From Nocardia yamanashiensis NBRC 100130 (GTDB taxonomy: Bacteria > Actinomycetota > Actinomycetes > Mycobacteriales > Mycobacteriaceae), in assembly GCF_001613325.1 (NCBI RefSeq), contig NZ_BDCD01000009.1:62001-126000 (forward strand): a stretch of DNA of 64,000 nucleotides, written 5' to 3'. Positions within the stretch are counted from its first letter, which is position 1; every line of letters begins with the position of its first letter. Below the pieces are notes generated by a model. The model worked only from the letters and a program-made list of their open reading frames with translations, was not told the origin of the DNA and ran no database searches. Positions 19,232-27,253 of this stretch are shown one piece after another. The position numbers and the translations under genes were made by a program.

Positions 19232-22018
19232 GTGCGCCCGCTACCCGGCTGGACCGAAATCGCCCGTCCGCACGACGATATCGTGGCTGGCACCTTCGAC
19301 GAGGCGCTGTTCGCGGCCGATCTGGGAAGAGTCAGCAAGGGCGAAGGTCCGAGGGATTATCTGGACGCGGCCCTGTTCGCTCGAAAGACCTATCTCACCG
19401 AGAACCTTCGTGTCGCGCTGACCGAGATCGGGAGGCGCCTGGCGGGAGACCCCACCGCCAAACCGGTGCATCGAATGGAAACCGAATTCGGTGGCGGAAA
19501 GACGCATACGATGCTGTGCGCCTATCACCTGTTCGGCCAGGCGCACGCTGTCGCCGATACCGAGCTGGCGAGCAAACTAGCTCCAGCCCTTCCGCAGGGA
19601 GTACTCCCGCAGGCCACCGTGGTCGTGCTCGACGGCTCGGATCTGACACCCGACCTGGATGAGGAATCCAATGGCTCACCCGGTCGTACCTTGCTCGGGC
19701 ACTTGGCATTTCAGCTCGGTGGGCGCGCCGCATACGAGTATGTCCGCTCGTCGGACGAGGCCGGCGAGGCAACCTCGGTCAGCCATCTGGCCGGGCTGCT
19801 TAAACGCCACGGACCCTGTCTGATTCTCATGGACGAGACGCTGGAGTACCTGGCGAAGACTTACGTCACCGACGGCGGGGTCGGCACTCGAACCACCAAT
19901 GCGCTGTTGTTCATCAAGGAACTCGCTAGCGCCGTAGCCTCCGTTCCCGGCGCATGTCTGGTCGCGACCCTGACCGCGTCTCACCTCGAGGATTTTGCGG
20001 GCGCCAACGACGAGGACCTGCTGGAACGGTTGAGCAAGATATTCGGCCGCACCGAGAGCGTCGTAACTCCGGTCGAGGGCGATGACATCTTCCCGGTCCT
20101 GCACACCAGGCTTTTCCAGTCCACCGGGACGGCCGCCGCACGGCGCCGGGTTGCCGATGCCTACGGTGACTACTACGCCGATCAATTCGGTGATGCGATA
20201 CCCATGGAATTCCGTGAGCCCGCGTATAGGGAGCGCATCGCAACGGCTTACCCATTTCATCCCGAGCTCATCGACCTGCTGACGAATCGCTGGGGGTCAC
20301 TGTCGGGTTTCCAGCGCACTCGCGGCGCGCTCCGCACCCTCTCCCACACGGTCAAAGCCTTGCACAACTCAACTCGGTCTGCTCCGCTGATTCACCCCGG
20401 TGACCTGCCGTTGCACGATCCGGGAGTCCGTGCCGAGGTCCTCAAGATCACCGGCATGTCCTACAAATCCGCCCTCAACGCGGACATCATCCGGGCCGAA
20501 TCCCGCGCCCGTATGGAGGACAAACGCCGCGGCGGTGAGGTCGAAAAGGCCGGACTGGCAACGGGGCTGGCGACGACGGCCTTCATTCATTCCTTCGGCT
20601 CGGACAAGGTCCTCGGTGCGTCCGACGCTCAGATGATCATGGGTGTCGGACGACCGGGCATTTCGCGCGGAACCCTCGAAGACGTTCGCGACACCATTAA
20701 GAACGCGGCCTGGTACATGCGCTACGAAGGCGGGCGGTATCGGTTCACGACCGAACCCAACCTCAACAAAGTCATCGTCGAACGCGAAAGCGCGGTCTCC
20801 GAGCAGACGATCGCCCAGCTGCTCGCCGAGACGACCGCGACGGTTGCGCCAGCCGAGCCCCCGTGGCGTACCCAGACCGATGTGCTGACCTCCGCGGACG
20901 TTCGCGACGAACCTCGGCTGTGCCTTGCCCTGCTGCATCCCGATCATCGCGTCGGGCTCGCGGATCCCAAGGCGTCGATCGAGGTGCCCACCAAGATTCT
21001 CCATGAGTTCGACCGGTCCGGACGAACCAATAAGAACACGCTGGTTCTGGTCGCTCCCGACGCCGGTGAATTTGGGCGGGCACGTTCAGTGGCGCGGACC
21101 CTCGCCGCGATGCGCGATCTGCACGGCGACACTCCTCGGCTGAAGAAGTTCACCAAGGAGCAACAGGATGATCTCTCGAAGCGGATCGTACGTGCTGAAC
21201 AGCGCCTCCCCGCTCTCCTCGTGATGGCCTACCGCCATGTCTACCAGCTCGCCAACGGGGTCGAAGGCGGCACGCCCGCGCTCGACCATCTGGATCTCGG
21301 CGCTGCCCGGGCCAGTGAGACCGTCACGTCCAGAGTCTCCGACCGGCTCCGGTCCTCGGATGGCCTGCTGGACAAGCTCGCTCCGGCCGCGTTGCTGTCG
21401 GATCGCTTCGGGTTGGTCCCCGCTGGCGCCGACGCCGTGGAGATCGAAGTCTTGCTCAAGGCGTTTCAACGGTTCCCCCGGTTGCCGAAACTCGCCTCGG
21501 AGAACGTGATTCGTGACTGTTTGACGGAAGGAATCCGGCGCGAAGTCTTCGGTTTGGTATCCGGCTCACATTGGCAGGCTCCGGACTCGGTGGTGCGTAT
21601 CGGTGTGACCGTCGAGCCGGACGAAATCCAGTTCCAACCGGGTACGTGGCTTGTCCGGGCAGCTGCCGCGAGAAATCTGCACGACTCCCGCCGTGGCGAA
21701 ACGGAACCCGAACCGGAGCCAACCCCGGCAGATCCCCGGCCTCAGCCCAGACCGCACCCGAATCCACCGGGTCCGTCGAGGGCATTGCCGTCGGTAGGCC
21801 CGACCACGCTAGAGTTACGGATCGCCGACATTCCGGCCGAGAAGCTGCGGGATGTGGTCAGGATCGCCGCCCTGCAGTTCGCCGCGCAGGGCGCGCAAGT
21901 GTCTGCGATCTTGGAGGTTACCGTCCGCTCGGCCAAGCCGATTCCCGCGCACGTCATCGATTTGGTCGTAGAAGAGGGCCTGGGTCAGCTGGGTCTGCGC
22001 GCGGAGATATCTGAGTAG
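19232..22018 (+). CDS. DUF499-type ATPase of the defence module
   Basis: A 928-aa predicted P-loop ATPase. Walker A is METEFGGGKTHTMLC (about residues 81-95), and a Walker-B-like LILMDETLEYLAKTY follows near residue 200. The region DLLERLSKIFGRTESVVTPV and the C-terminal winged part match the DUF499 family that travels with DUF1156 methyltransferases. A Pro/Glu-rich linker (about residues 825-855) precedes a final alpha/beta domain. GTG 19232 lies 35 bp after the methyltransferase stop. Known relatives are annotated as antiphage-associated; the mechanism is not established here. Confidence 0.85.
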   Translation: MRPLPGWTEIARPHDDIVAGTFDEALFAADLGRVSKGEGPRDYLDAALFARKTYLTENLRVALTEIGRRLAGDPTAKPVHRMETEFGGGKTHTMLCAYHLFGQAHAVADTELASKLAPALPQGVLPQATVVVLDGSDLTPDLDEESNGSPGRTLLGHLAFQLGGRAAYEYVRSSDEAGEATSVSHLAGLLKRHGPCLILMDETLEYLAKTYVTDGGVGTRTTNALLFIKELASAVASVPGACLVATLTASHLEDFAGANDEDLLERLSKIFGRTESVVTPVEGDDIFPVLHTRLFQSTGTAAARRRVADAYGDYYADQFGDAIPMEFREPAYRERIATAYPFHPELIDLLTNRWGSLSGFQRTRGALRTLSHTVKALHNSTRSAPLIHPGDLPLHDPGVRAEVLKITGMSYKSALNADIIRAESRARMEDKRRGGEVEKAGLATGLATTAFIHSFGSDKVLGASDAQMIMGVGRPGISRGTLEDVRDTIKNAAWYMRYEGGRYRFTTEPNLNKVIVERESAVSEQTIAQLLAETTATVAPAEPPWRTQTDVLTSADVRDEPRLCLALLHPDHRVGLADPKASIEVPTKILHEFDRSGRTNKNTLVLVAPDAGEFGRARSVARTLAAMRDLHGDTPRLKKFTKEQQDDLSKRIVRAEQRLPALLVMAYRHVYQLANGVEGGTPALDHLDLGAARASETVTSRVSDRLRSSDGLLDKLAPAALLSDRFGLVPAGADAVEIEVLLKAFQRFPRLPKLASENVIRDCLTEGIRREVFGLVSGSHWQAPDSVVRIGVTVEPDEIQFQPGTWLVRAAAARNLHDSRRGETEPEPEPTPADPRPQPRPHPNPPGPSRALPSVGPTTLELRIADIPAEKLRDVVRIAALQFAAQGAQVSAILEVTVRSAKPIPAHVIDLVVEEGLGQLGLRAEISE

Positions 22019-22047
22019 GTTCGACGCAGAGTTCGACAGGCCGATAG

Positions 22048-22420
22048 ACCCGGGGAACCTCACGCATCGAACTGGACGCCGTCACCGCCGAGCTCGCCAA
22101 AGCTCAGCAGGCGATCGACCGGTACCTAAGCGCCTTCGAAAACGGCACCCTCGACCCCGAGCTCCTCGCCGGAAGGCTCAGTGAATTGCGCGCCAAGACA
22201 GGCCAACTCATCACCCGGCGCGACGAACTCACCGATGCCCTGACGAACGAACCCACCGCGCCGAAACCCGCAACGCTCGACGGCATCGCCGACCAAATTG
22301 CCGACATCATCACCAATGGCACCCGCACCCAGGCCAAGGCGCTCATCGAGACCCTCGTCGCCCAGGTCGCCATCGCCGGACCCGACCGCTTGATCCCCAC
22401 CTTCCGCATCCCCCAACCCG
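22048..22420 (+). pseudogene. Serine-recombinase C-terminal relic, right copy
   Basis: An open reading of about 120 codons beginning after an in-frame TAG. It includes RIELDAVTAELAKAQQAIDR, LLAGRLSELRAKTGQLITRR and GIADQIADIITNGTRTQAKA, the coiled C-terminal tail of a large serine recombinase. There is no catalytic or zinc-ribbon domain. The TAA that ends the left copy is CAA here, so the frame runs on through the 85-bp repeat, across the tRNA-Ala gene and beyond, which is not a functional protein. It marks the tRNA-proximal end of the inner unit. Confidence 0.75.
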
Positions 22421-22499
22421 GAAACGACATTGGGGCTGGGACCGCTTCTGCGGTACCAGCCCCAATGGAGTCGGTTCGTGCAATGACACGATTGGTGGA
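22415..22499. repeat. 85-bp direct repeat, right copy (att-like)
   Basis: Partner of 10053-10137. Its last seven bases (TGGTGGA) are the complement of TCCACCA, the tRNA-Ala 3' end, so this copy spans the tRNA-island junction. The hairpin inside it (22430-22465) has a single G mismatch. Confidence 0.85.
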
Positions 22500-22568
22500 G
22501 CTAAGGGGAATCGAACCCCTGACCTTCTCGATGCGAACGAGACGCGCTACCAACTGCGCTATAGCCCC
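22493..22568 (-). tRNA. tRNA-Ala(CGC)
   Basis: A complete 76-nt cloverleaf with encoded CCA. The acceptor stem is GGGGCTA with TAGCTCC, the D arm has GCGC stems, the anticodon loop is TTCGCAT (anticodon CGC, codon GCG), and the T arm is AGGGG TTCGATT CCCCT. It is the insertion target of the island on its 3' side and appears intact. Confidence 0.95.
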
Positions 22569-22666
22569 GCGAAGTCCGTCTCCGGCCTGCGCTTGCAGAA
22601 CTTTATCAGGTGGTCGGGCGGGAAAACGAATCGGCAGGTTAGGGGTGGTTTTCCTAGGATGGGGCG

Positions 22667-23623
22667 GTGGATATGAGTGCGCATACGGAGACGGTGGCGG
22701 ATTGGGCGGAGCGAGTGCGGGGGATGTTGGAGGGGTCGCCTCGGCGGGAATTGGCGGCGGGGCGGTTGTCGGTGCTGGGGGCGGGGATGGATTCGCTGGC
22801 GGTGCTGGTGGAGGCGGGGGACGGGCGGTGGGTGGTGCGGCTGCCGAAGGGGGAGGACGCGGTGGAAGGGATTGCGCGGGAGGCTCGGTTGCTGCCGGAG
22901 TTGGCGGGGCGGGTGCGGTTGCCGATTCCGCGGTTCGCGTTCACGGCGGCCAATCCGCTGGGGCCGGGGGAGTGCTGTGTGTATCCGGCGGTGCCGGGGG
23001 AGTCGTTGAGTGACGACGAGTGGGTGGCGCGGGGGCTGTTGGGGAGTGGTGCGGTGGCGGAAGCGGTGGCGGAGTTCTTGGATTCGGTGCATGGGTTCCC
23101 GGTGCGGCGGGCCGTGGAATTGGGGGTGGAGGAGGTGGACTTCCGGAAGGATTTCGCGGCTGATCTGGAATTGGTTCGGGCGCAGGTGATTCCGTTGCTG
23201 CCGGAGCGGGAAGGGCGGCGGCTGGCGGGGATCTGGGAGGAGTATCTGGCGGAGGATGCGAACTTCGAGTACGAGCCGGCGCTGATTCATGCGGATGTGA
23301 GTTTGGATCATCTGCTGGTCACCGGTGAATCGATCAGTGGCGTCATCGATTTCGGGGATGTGCAGGTGGGGGACCCCGACTACGACCTGTGTTATCTGTG
23401 GTCCGATGCGGGCGCGGGATTCGTCGAAAGAGTACGGGCGGCACAGGGATTGGGATTCGACGCCCGATTACGGGCCAAGCTGGACTTCTGGGCGTGCGCC
23501 GATCACGCGGTGGATGTGCTGCATGCCATCGAGCACGAGATGACGGAATTCCGGGAGATCGCGATCGCGGGGGTGTGCGAGGCGGTGACGCGGTTCGGGG
23601 GTCAGGCGAGCGGTTCACTGTAG
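22667..23623 (+). CDS. APH-family phosphotransferase
   Basis: A 318-aa kinase-fold protein of the aminoglycoside/macrolide phosphotransferase family. The catalytic segment is ALIHADVSLDHLLV and the metal-binding segment is GVIDFGDVQVGDPDYDL. The N-lobe nucleotide region is WVVRLPKGEDAVEGIAREA. GTG 22667 and ATG 22673 are both possible starts. The first 600 bp are extremely G-rich in the coding strand compared with neighbours. It is convergent with the TetR gene, and the two coding regions overlap by 22 bp. Resembles Mph-like kinases, but the substrate cannot be told from sequence. Confidence 0.8.
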   Translation: MDMSAHTETVADWAERVRGMLEGSPRRELAAGRLSVLGAGMDSLAVLVEAGDGRWVVRLPKGEDAVEGIAREARLLPELAGRVRLPIPRFAFTAANPLGPGECCVYPAVPGESLSDDEWVARGLLGSGAVAEAVAEFLDSVHGFPVRRAVELGVEEVDFRKDFAADLELVRAQVIPLLPEREGRRLAGIWEEYLAEDANFEYEPALIHADVSLDHLLVTGESISGVIDFGDVQVGDPDYDLCYLWSDAGAGFVERVRAAQGLGFDARLRAKLDFWACADHAVDVLHAIEHEMTEFREIAIAGVCEAVTRFGGQASGSL

Positions 23624-24228
23624 GACTCGACCACGCGGCGGAACAGCTGGACCCGATGGTCGCGGACCGCGGGATTGTCGGGCTCCAGCAGGCATTGGGT
23701 GAGGGTGCCGTCGTGCACGGCGATCAGGGAGCGGCCCAGGGCGACCGGGTCGGGGACGCGGCGGCCCGCACGTTCCAGGAGCGTCACCACCACGGGGGTC
23801 AGCGCATTGCTGATGGCTTCCTCCCGCGCCACCATCACCCGGCGCAGTTCCGGATTGCGCAGTGCGTGCGCGGTGAATTCGGCGGTGATGCGAAACCATT
23901 TGTCGTCCATGGGGACCGCGTGCAAAGCGAATTCCACCGCCTGGCCGGGGTCGCCGACTTCGATATCGACATCGAGCAGTGCGGTGACCTGGGTCAGCAT
24001 TTGCGCCGAGCGCTGCTCCCACATGGCGAGGAACAGTTCCTCGAGCGATTTGAAGTTCGAATAGAACGCGCCGCGCGTGAATCCGGCCCGCTCACAGAGC
24101 TGTTCGACCGTGCACCGGCCCAGCCCATCCTCGGCGAAAGCATCGAACGCGGCATCCAATAGCCGCTGCCGAGTCGCCGCCCGCCGCCGTTTCGGTGGTG
24201 CACTCACCGCACCCGTCTCGTCCGTCAT
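23602..24228 (-). CDS. TetR-family regulator
   Basis: A 208-aa one-component regulator. The helix-turn-helix is RQRLLDAAFDAFAEDGLGRC followed by CERAGFTRGAFYSNFKSLEE, the canonical TetR signature. The C-terminal ligand domain is of the type with a conserved RNPELRRVMVAREEAI helix. ATG 24228 gives the usual short basic leader (PPKRRRAATRQ); an in-frame ATG at 24312 would add 28 Gly/Ala-rich residues. No target is obvious; it may control the kinase or itself. Confidence 0.82.
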   Translation of the reverse strand: MTDETGAVSAPPKRRRAATRQRLLDAAFDAFAEDGLGRCTVEQLCERAGFTRGAFYSNFKSLEELFLAMWEQRSAQMLTQVTALLDVDIEVGDPGQAVEFALHAVPMDDKWFRITAEFTAHALRNPELRRVMVAREEAISNALTPVVVTLLERAGRRVPDPVALGRSLIAVHDGTLTQCLLEPDNPAVRDHRVQLFRRVVESYSEPLA

Positions 24229-24332
24229 CACGCCCCCGCGATCCGCCGCCCCGGCCCCGGCACCATCGATGCCGCCGCCCACTCCGGAGTTATCGGCCCT
24301 GCTCACGACCAAATAGTAGCTAAGACAACTCT

Positions 24333-24422
24333 CGTGACTCTCAGGGGCAAGCCCCTGAAACCCCGCATCAGCGGGAGCGTGACTCTCCGGGACAAGCCCT
24401 GAAACCTCGAATCAGCGAGGGG
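24333..24422. repeat. Two tandem 45-bp hairpin-bearing repeats
   Basis: CGTGACTCT begins both units (24333 and 24378). Each unit carries two small inverted repeats: CAGGGGC/GCCCCTG and a CCCCGC/GCGGG type in the first, with matching but diverged versions in the second. The block fills the gap between the TetR start and the end of the glycosylase gene, so a terminator-like or regulatory RNA role is possible. Confidence 0.6.
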
Positions 24423-24500
24423 CGGACCGAACTCGGCGGGGCACGCACAGGCAAGAGCGCGGACTGGACCGGCGGCCGCGGTGAATGCGCGAGTTCTTAC

Positions 24501-25235
24501 CTATCGTGCGGGAAGTCCGGCGGTGCGGGCCGCTTCGGCGAGCACAGCTTCGAGCATGGCCGGGGTGAGGCGGCCGGTGAAGGTGTTCTGCTGGCTGGGG
24601 TGGTAGGTGCCGAAGAGGTGGAGGGGTGCGCGGCCGGGGCGGGCGGGGGCCAGTTCGTAGTGGGCGCCGTGGCCGAACTTGGGCTTGGGTTTGGGTACGG
24701 TCCAGCCGGATTCGGTGAGGGCGGGCAGCAGCGCCTGCCAGCCCCAGCCGCCGAGGACGACGATCGCGCGGAGGGTGGGTGCGAGCAGGCCGAGTTCGGT
24801 GATCAGCCAGTGGCGGCAGTTGTCGCGTTCCGACGGCAGGGGTTTGTTGTCGGGCGGGGCGCAGTGCACGGGCGCGGTGACGCGGGTGCCGAGCAGGCGC
24901 AGGCCGTCGTCGACGCTCAGGCTCGTCGGCTGGTTGGCGAGGCCGGCGCGGTACATGCAGGCGATGAGGACGTCGGCGCTGCGGTCACCGGTGAACATGC
25001 GCCCGGTGCGATTGCCGCCGTGCGCCGCGGGCGCGAGACCGACCACGAGCACCCGGGCGTCGTCCGGACCGAAGCCGGGAACCGGTTTGCCCCAGTAATT
25101 TTCGTCACGAAAGGCGGCACGCTTGTCATGTGCGACCTGTTCCCGCCACTCCACCAGGCGTGGGCAGGCGCGACACGCTGTGAGCTGGGCATCCAGCTCG
25201 GCAATTGTGCGGCACACGGGTCGATTCAAGCGCAC
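24501..25235 (-). CDS. Family-5 uracil-DNA glycosylase (UdgB)
   Basis: A 244-aa DNA-repair glycosylase that removes uracil and other deaminated bases. Iron-sulfur cysteines are seen in LTACRACPRLVEW and later in PVHCAPP and RDNCRHW. The active-site motif A is VVGLAPAAHGGNRTGRMFTGD-like and motif B is GTYHPSQQN. GTG 25235 is chosen because it sits just before the conserved CRTIAELDAQL leader; longer in-frame readings run into the divergent neighbour. Mycobacterial counterparts of this branch are known as UdgB. Confidence 0.85.
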   Translation of the reverse strand: MRLNRPVCRTIAELDAQLTACRACPRLVEWREQVAHDKRAAFRDENYWGKPVPGFGPDDARVLVVGLAPAAHGGNRTGRMFTGDRSADVLIACMYRAGLANQPTSLSVDDGLRLLGTRVTAPVHCAPPDNKPLPSERDNCRHWLITELGLLAPTLRAIVVLGGWGWQALLPALTESGWTVPKPKPKFGHGAHYELAPARPGRAPLHLFGTYHPSQQNTFTGRLTPAMLEAVLAEAARTAGLPAR

Positions 25236-25332
25236 CCGGGCCGGAACCGGGGTGTGAGGTCCCGGCGTGGCGGCAACAGCATAGGGTTCGCGGGTAGCCG
25301 AGAGTTTGCGATTGCGAAGGGAACCCGCACAC

Positions 25333-26016
25333 ATGGCTGATTTGGTGGAGCTCGGCACCGCCGTCGACGCGGCACAGCGCGCCGGAAACCTGCTGGGCGT
25401 GTTCGCATTCGGCGTGTCGGGCGCCCTGCTGGCCGTGCGGCGGCGGTTCGACGTGGTCGGCATCACGGTGCTCGCCATCGCCACGGCCACCGGCGGCGGC
25501 ATCATCCGGGATCTGATCATCGGCCGCACGCCCCCGGCCGCCTTCGTGCAACTGAGCTACGGCGGCGTGGCGCTGCTGGCCGCCGCGCTCATCTTCTTCT
25601 GGCATCCCCCGGTCCGCCTGGTGCGCACCCCGCTGCTCGTCACCGACGCGATCGGCCTCGGCATCTTCTGCGTGACCGGCACCGTCACCGCCTTCCAGTT
25701 CGGCATGTCGGCCACTTCGTCGGCGGCGCTCGGCGTGGTCACCGCGGTGGGCGGCGGCGTCATCCGCGATGTGCTGGCCGGTGTGACGCCCAGCGTGCTC
25801 AGCGACGGGGAGCTGTACGCGGTGCCGGCGCTGCTGGGCTCGGTGGTGACCGCGCTGCTGCTGCACTACGGCCAATACACCTTCTGGACAGGCGGTTTGG
25901 CGGGCGCCGGCGCGGTCGGCCTGCGCCTGCTGGCGCTCTGGCGGCACTGGCGCGCCCCGCTCGCCCGCCCGCACCGCCGGCGGATCGAAACACCGGAGCA
26001 CGGACCCTCGACTTAG
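25333..26016 (+). CDS. TRIC-type cation channel (UPF0126) membrane protein
   Basis: A 227-aa inner-membrane protein with about seven hydrophobic helices. The two family signature repeats are visible: GNLLGVFAFGVSGALLA with TGGGIIRDLIIGRTPP, and GIFCVTGTVTAFQFG with VGGGVIRDVLAGVTPS. These glycine-rich internal repeats define the trimeric intracellular cation channel family, which conducts potassium in tested bacterial members. A basic tail follows the last helix. It is divergent from the glycosylase gene with about 97 bp between starts. Confidence 0.88.
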   Translation: MADLVELGTAVDAAQRAGNLLGVFAFGVSGALLAVRRRFDVVGITVLAIATATGGGIIRDLIIGRTPPAAFVQLSYGGVALLAAALIFFWHPPVRLVRTPLLVTDAIGLGIFCVTGTVTAFQFGMSATSSAALGVVTAVGGGVIRDVLAGVTPSVLSDGELYAVPALLGSVVTALLLHYGQYTFWTGGLAGAGAVGLRLLALWRHWRAPLARPHRRRIETPEHGPST

Positions 26017-26120
26017 CCCATCCTCAGTCGTGTCGCCGAACACCCTTGTGCTCGATTGATAGCATGGCTGAGGCCGCCCGACGGGCTGTGGAAAACACCC
26101 AGAGAGAGCTACTACTTCCG

Positions 26121-26561
26121 ATGCAGTTTGAGATCGTCGAACGCGACGAGACGTGGGTCGCGGGGTTGCCGGTACGCAGCCCCAAACGCGCCCTCGGAGA
26201 ACTGCGCGACCACGATCTGGAAGTGGCCTGGGCCGCCGTGCTGCATCAGGAACTGGGCGGCCCGCTGGCGTCCGCGTACACCGATTACGCGGCCGAACTG
26301 GGCACCTACAACACCCAGATCGTCGGCTACCAGTGCGATTCCTTCGACCGGGTGACCCGCGGCCATATCGTGGCCCGCATCCCCGCCGGCACCTACGCGC
26401 GCTTCTCCTCGGTCGGCAACTTCCCGCGCGTCATGACCGACCTGTGGACGCAGATCGCCTACGCCGAGGAGCACAACCAGATCAAGCGCATCCACACCGG
26501 TGATTTCGAGTGCTATCCGCACGCCTACAAGATCGACCTGTACCTGGCGGTGGAGCCGTGA
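26121..26561 (+). CDS. GyrI/AraC-effector-binding-fold protein 1
   Basis: A 146-aa stand-alone small-molecule-binding domain. The start MQFEIVERDETWVAGLPVRS and end GDFECYPHAYKIDLYLAVEP are the usual first and last strands of this fold, with the central SFDRVTRGHIVARIPAGTYA. ATG 26121 is preferred over an upstream in-frame ATG because it begins the domain. The stop overlaps the next gene as GTGA, so the two proteins are made together. The ligand is unknown. Confidence 0.75.
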   Translation: MQFEIVERDETWVAGLPVRSPKRALGELRDHDLEVAWAAVLHQELGGPLASAYTDYAAELGTYNTQIVGYQCDSFDRVTRGHIVARIPAGTYARFSSVGNFPRVMTDLWTQIAYAEEHNQIKRIHTGDFECYPHAYKIDLYLAVEP

Positions 26562-26992
26562 GCTATTCGATCGTGGTGCGCCCCGGCGGTGTCTACGGCG
26601 GTCTCGTCGTCCCGCGCGTACGCCCCAGCTTCAAGATCAGCACCAGCGACCTGATCGAGTTCCTCCGCGACCGCCTGCGCGACCGCGACGGCGTCGAACG
26701 CCCCCTCGCCACGGTCTACGTCCCCGACCCCGCGGGCAACTACAACGTGCTGGTCTCCTACGAATACGCGGACCCGCACCAGGCCCCCGTCGGCGATGTC
26801 CTGATCCGCGTCCCCAAGGGCGTCTACGCCCGCTTCCGCCCCAATGGCGACTATCACGATCCGGCCGAGGATGTCTGGGCCCAGGTCGACGACGCCACCG
26901 CATCGGCCGAGATCACCCGCGCCTACCGCGAGGAGATCGAGATCTGGACCGGTCCCGCGGATCTGGAGCTCTTCATCTCGATTCTGGTCTGA
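26558..26992 (+). CDS. GyrI/AraC-effector-binding-fold protein 2
   Basis: A 144-aa protein translationally coupled to the preceding gene. It shares the fold pattern: first strand SYSIVVRPGGVYGGLVVPRV, central VPKGVYARFRPNGDY and final EIEIWTGPADLELFISILV, although identity to its neighbour is low. It probably arose by old duplication or forms a pair with gene 1. There is no DNA-binding domain in either. Confidence 0.7.
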   Translation: MSYSIVVRPGGVYGGLVVPRVRPSFKISTSDLIEFLRDRLRDRDGVERPLATVYVPDPAGNYNVLVSYEYADPHQAPVGDVLIRVPKGVYARFRPNGDYHDPAEDVWAQVDDATASAEITRAYREEIEIWTGPADLELFISILV

Positions 26993-27184
26993 CCACCGAC
27001 CGTTAACCAATTGTTAGCTAGACGAGAACCAACCAGTCTTGTCGTTGCTTTTCATGACTAATAGCAATGGTTTGACCAGGGGGGATTTCTTGATACACAT
27101 TCGGGTATCGGACCGTTTGCCGGATATCTGGACAATTTTGGTCACCTGACGGATACTCCCCTAGGTGCCCAAGCCAGGAGCGGT

Positions 27185-27202
27185 CGATACATGACCGTAT
27201 CG
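27185..27202. promoter_or_regulatory. Palindrome upstream of the GNAT-like gene
   Basis: CGATAC and GTATCG flank six bases, 52 bp before the next start. It lies in a 261-bp leader (26993-27253) that is clearly more AT-rich than its surroundings. It may be an operator; nothing else in this leader was recognised with confidence. Confidence 0.35.
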
Positions 27203-27253
27203 GGCGGGAGCGCGCTCGTCGCGCGAAGTCAGCAGTAGTGGAGTGGGAACTAT

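Larger units (their letters stand above)
7695..22499. mobile_element. Composite genomic island at tRNA-Ala(CGC)
   Basis: The block runs from the broken 5' end of the ligase gene to the CCA end of tRNA-Ala. It contains two serine-recombinase C-terminal relics, each followed by the same 85-bp sequence ending in the tRNA 3' end TCCACCA (reverse strand). The right copy is joined to the tRNA and the left copy lies 12.36 kb away. The simplest reading is two successive integrations at the same site, the newer (10138-22499) pushing the older (about 7.7-10.1 kb) away from the tRNA. Cargo is phage-defence-like, and base composition is visibly less GC-rich than the flanks in several genes. The left edge is placed by loss of homology and is approximate. 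Confidence 0.7.

Noticed and set aside
13120-22018. Classification of the defence module as DISARM
   Set aside because: The helicase and methyltransferase recall DISARM class 1, but no drmA, drmB or drmC-like gene is present and the third gene is DUF499-type.
22186-23013. Long reading frame running from the recombinase relic through tRNA-Ala
   Set aside because: It results from TAA changed to CAA in the relic and crosses a complete tRNA gene, so it is not a protein.
22667-23623. Antibiotic-resistance gene carried by the island
   Set aside because: The kinase lies beyond the tRNA, outside the repeats, and its substrate cannot be inferred.
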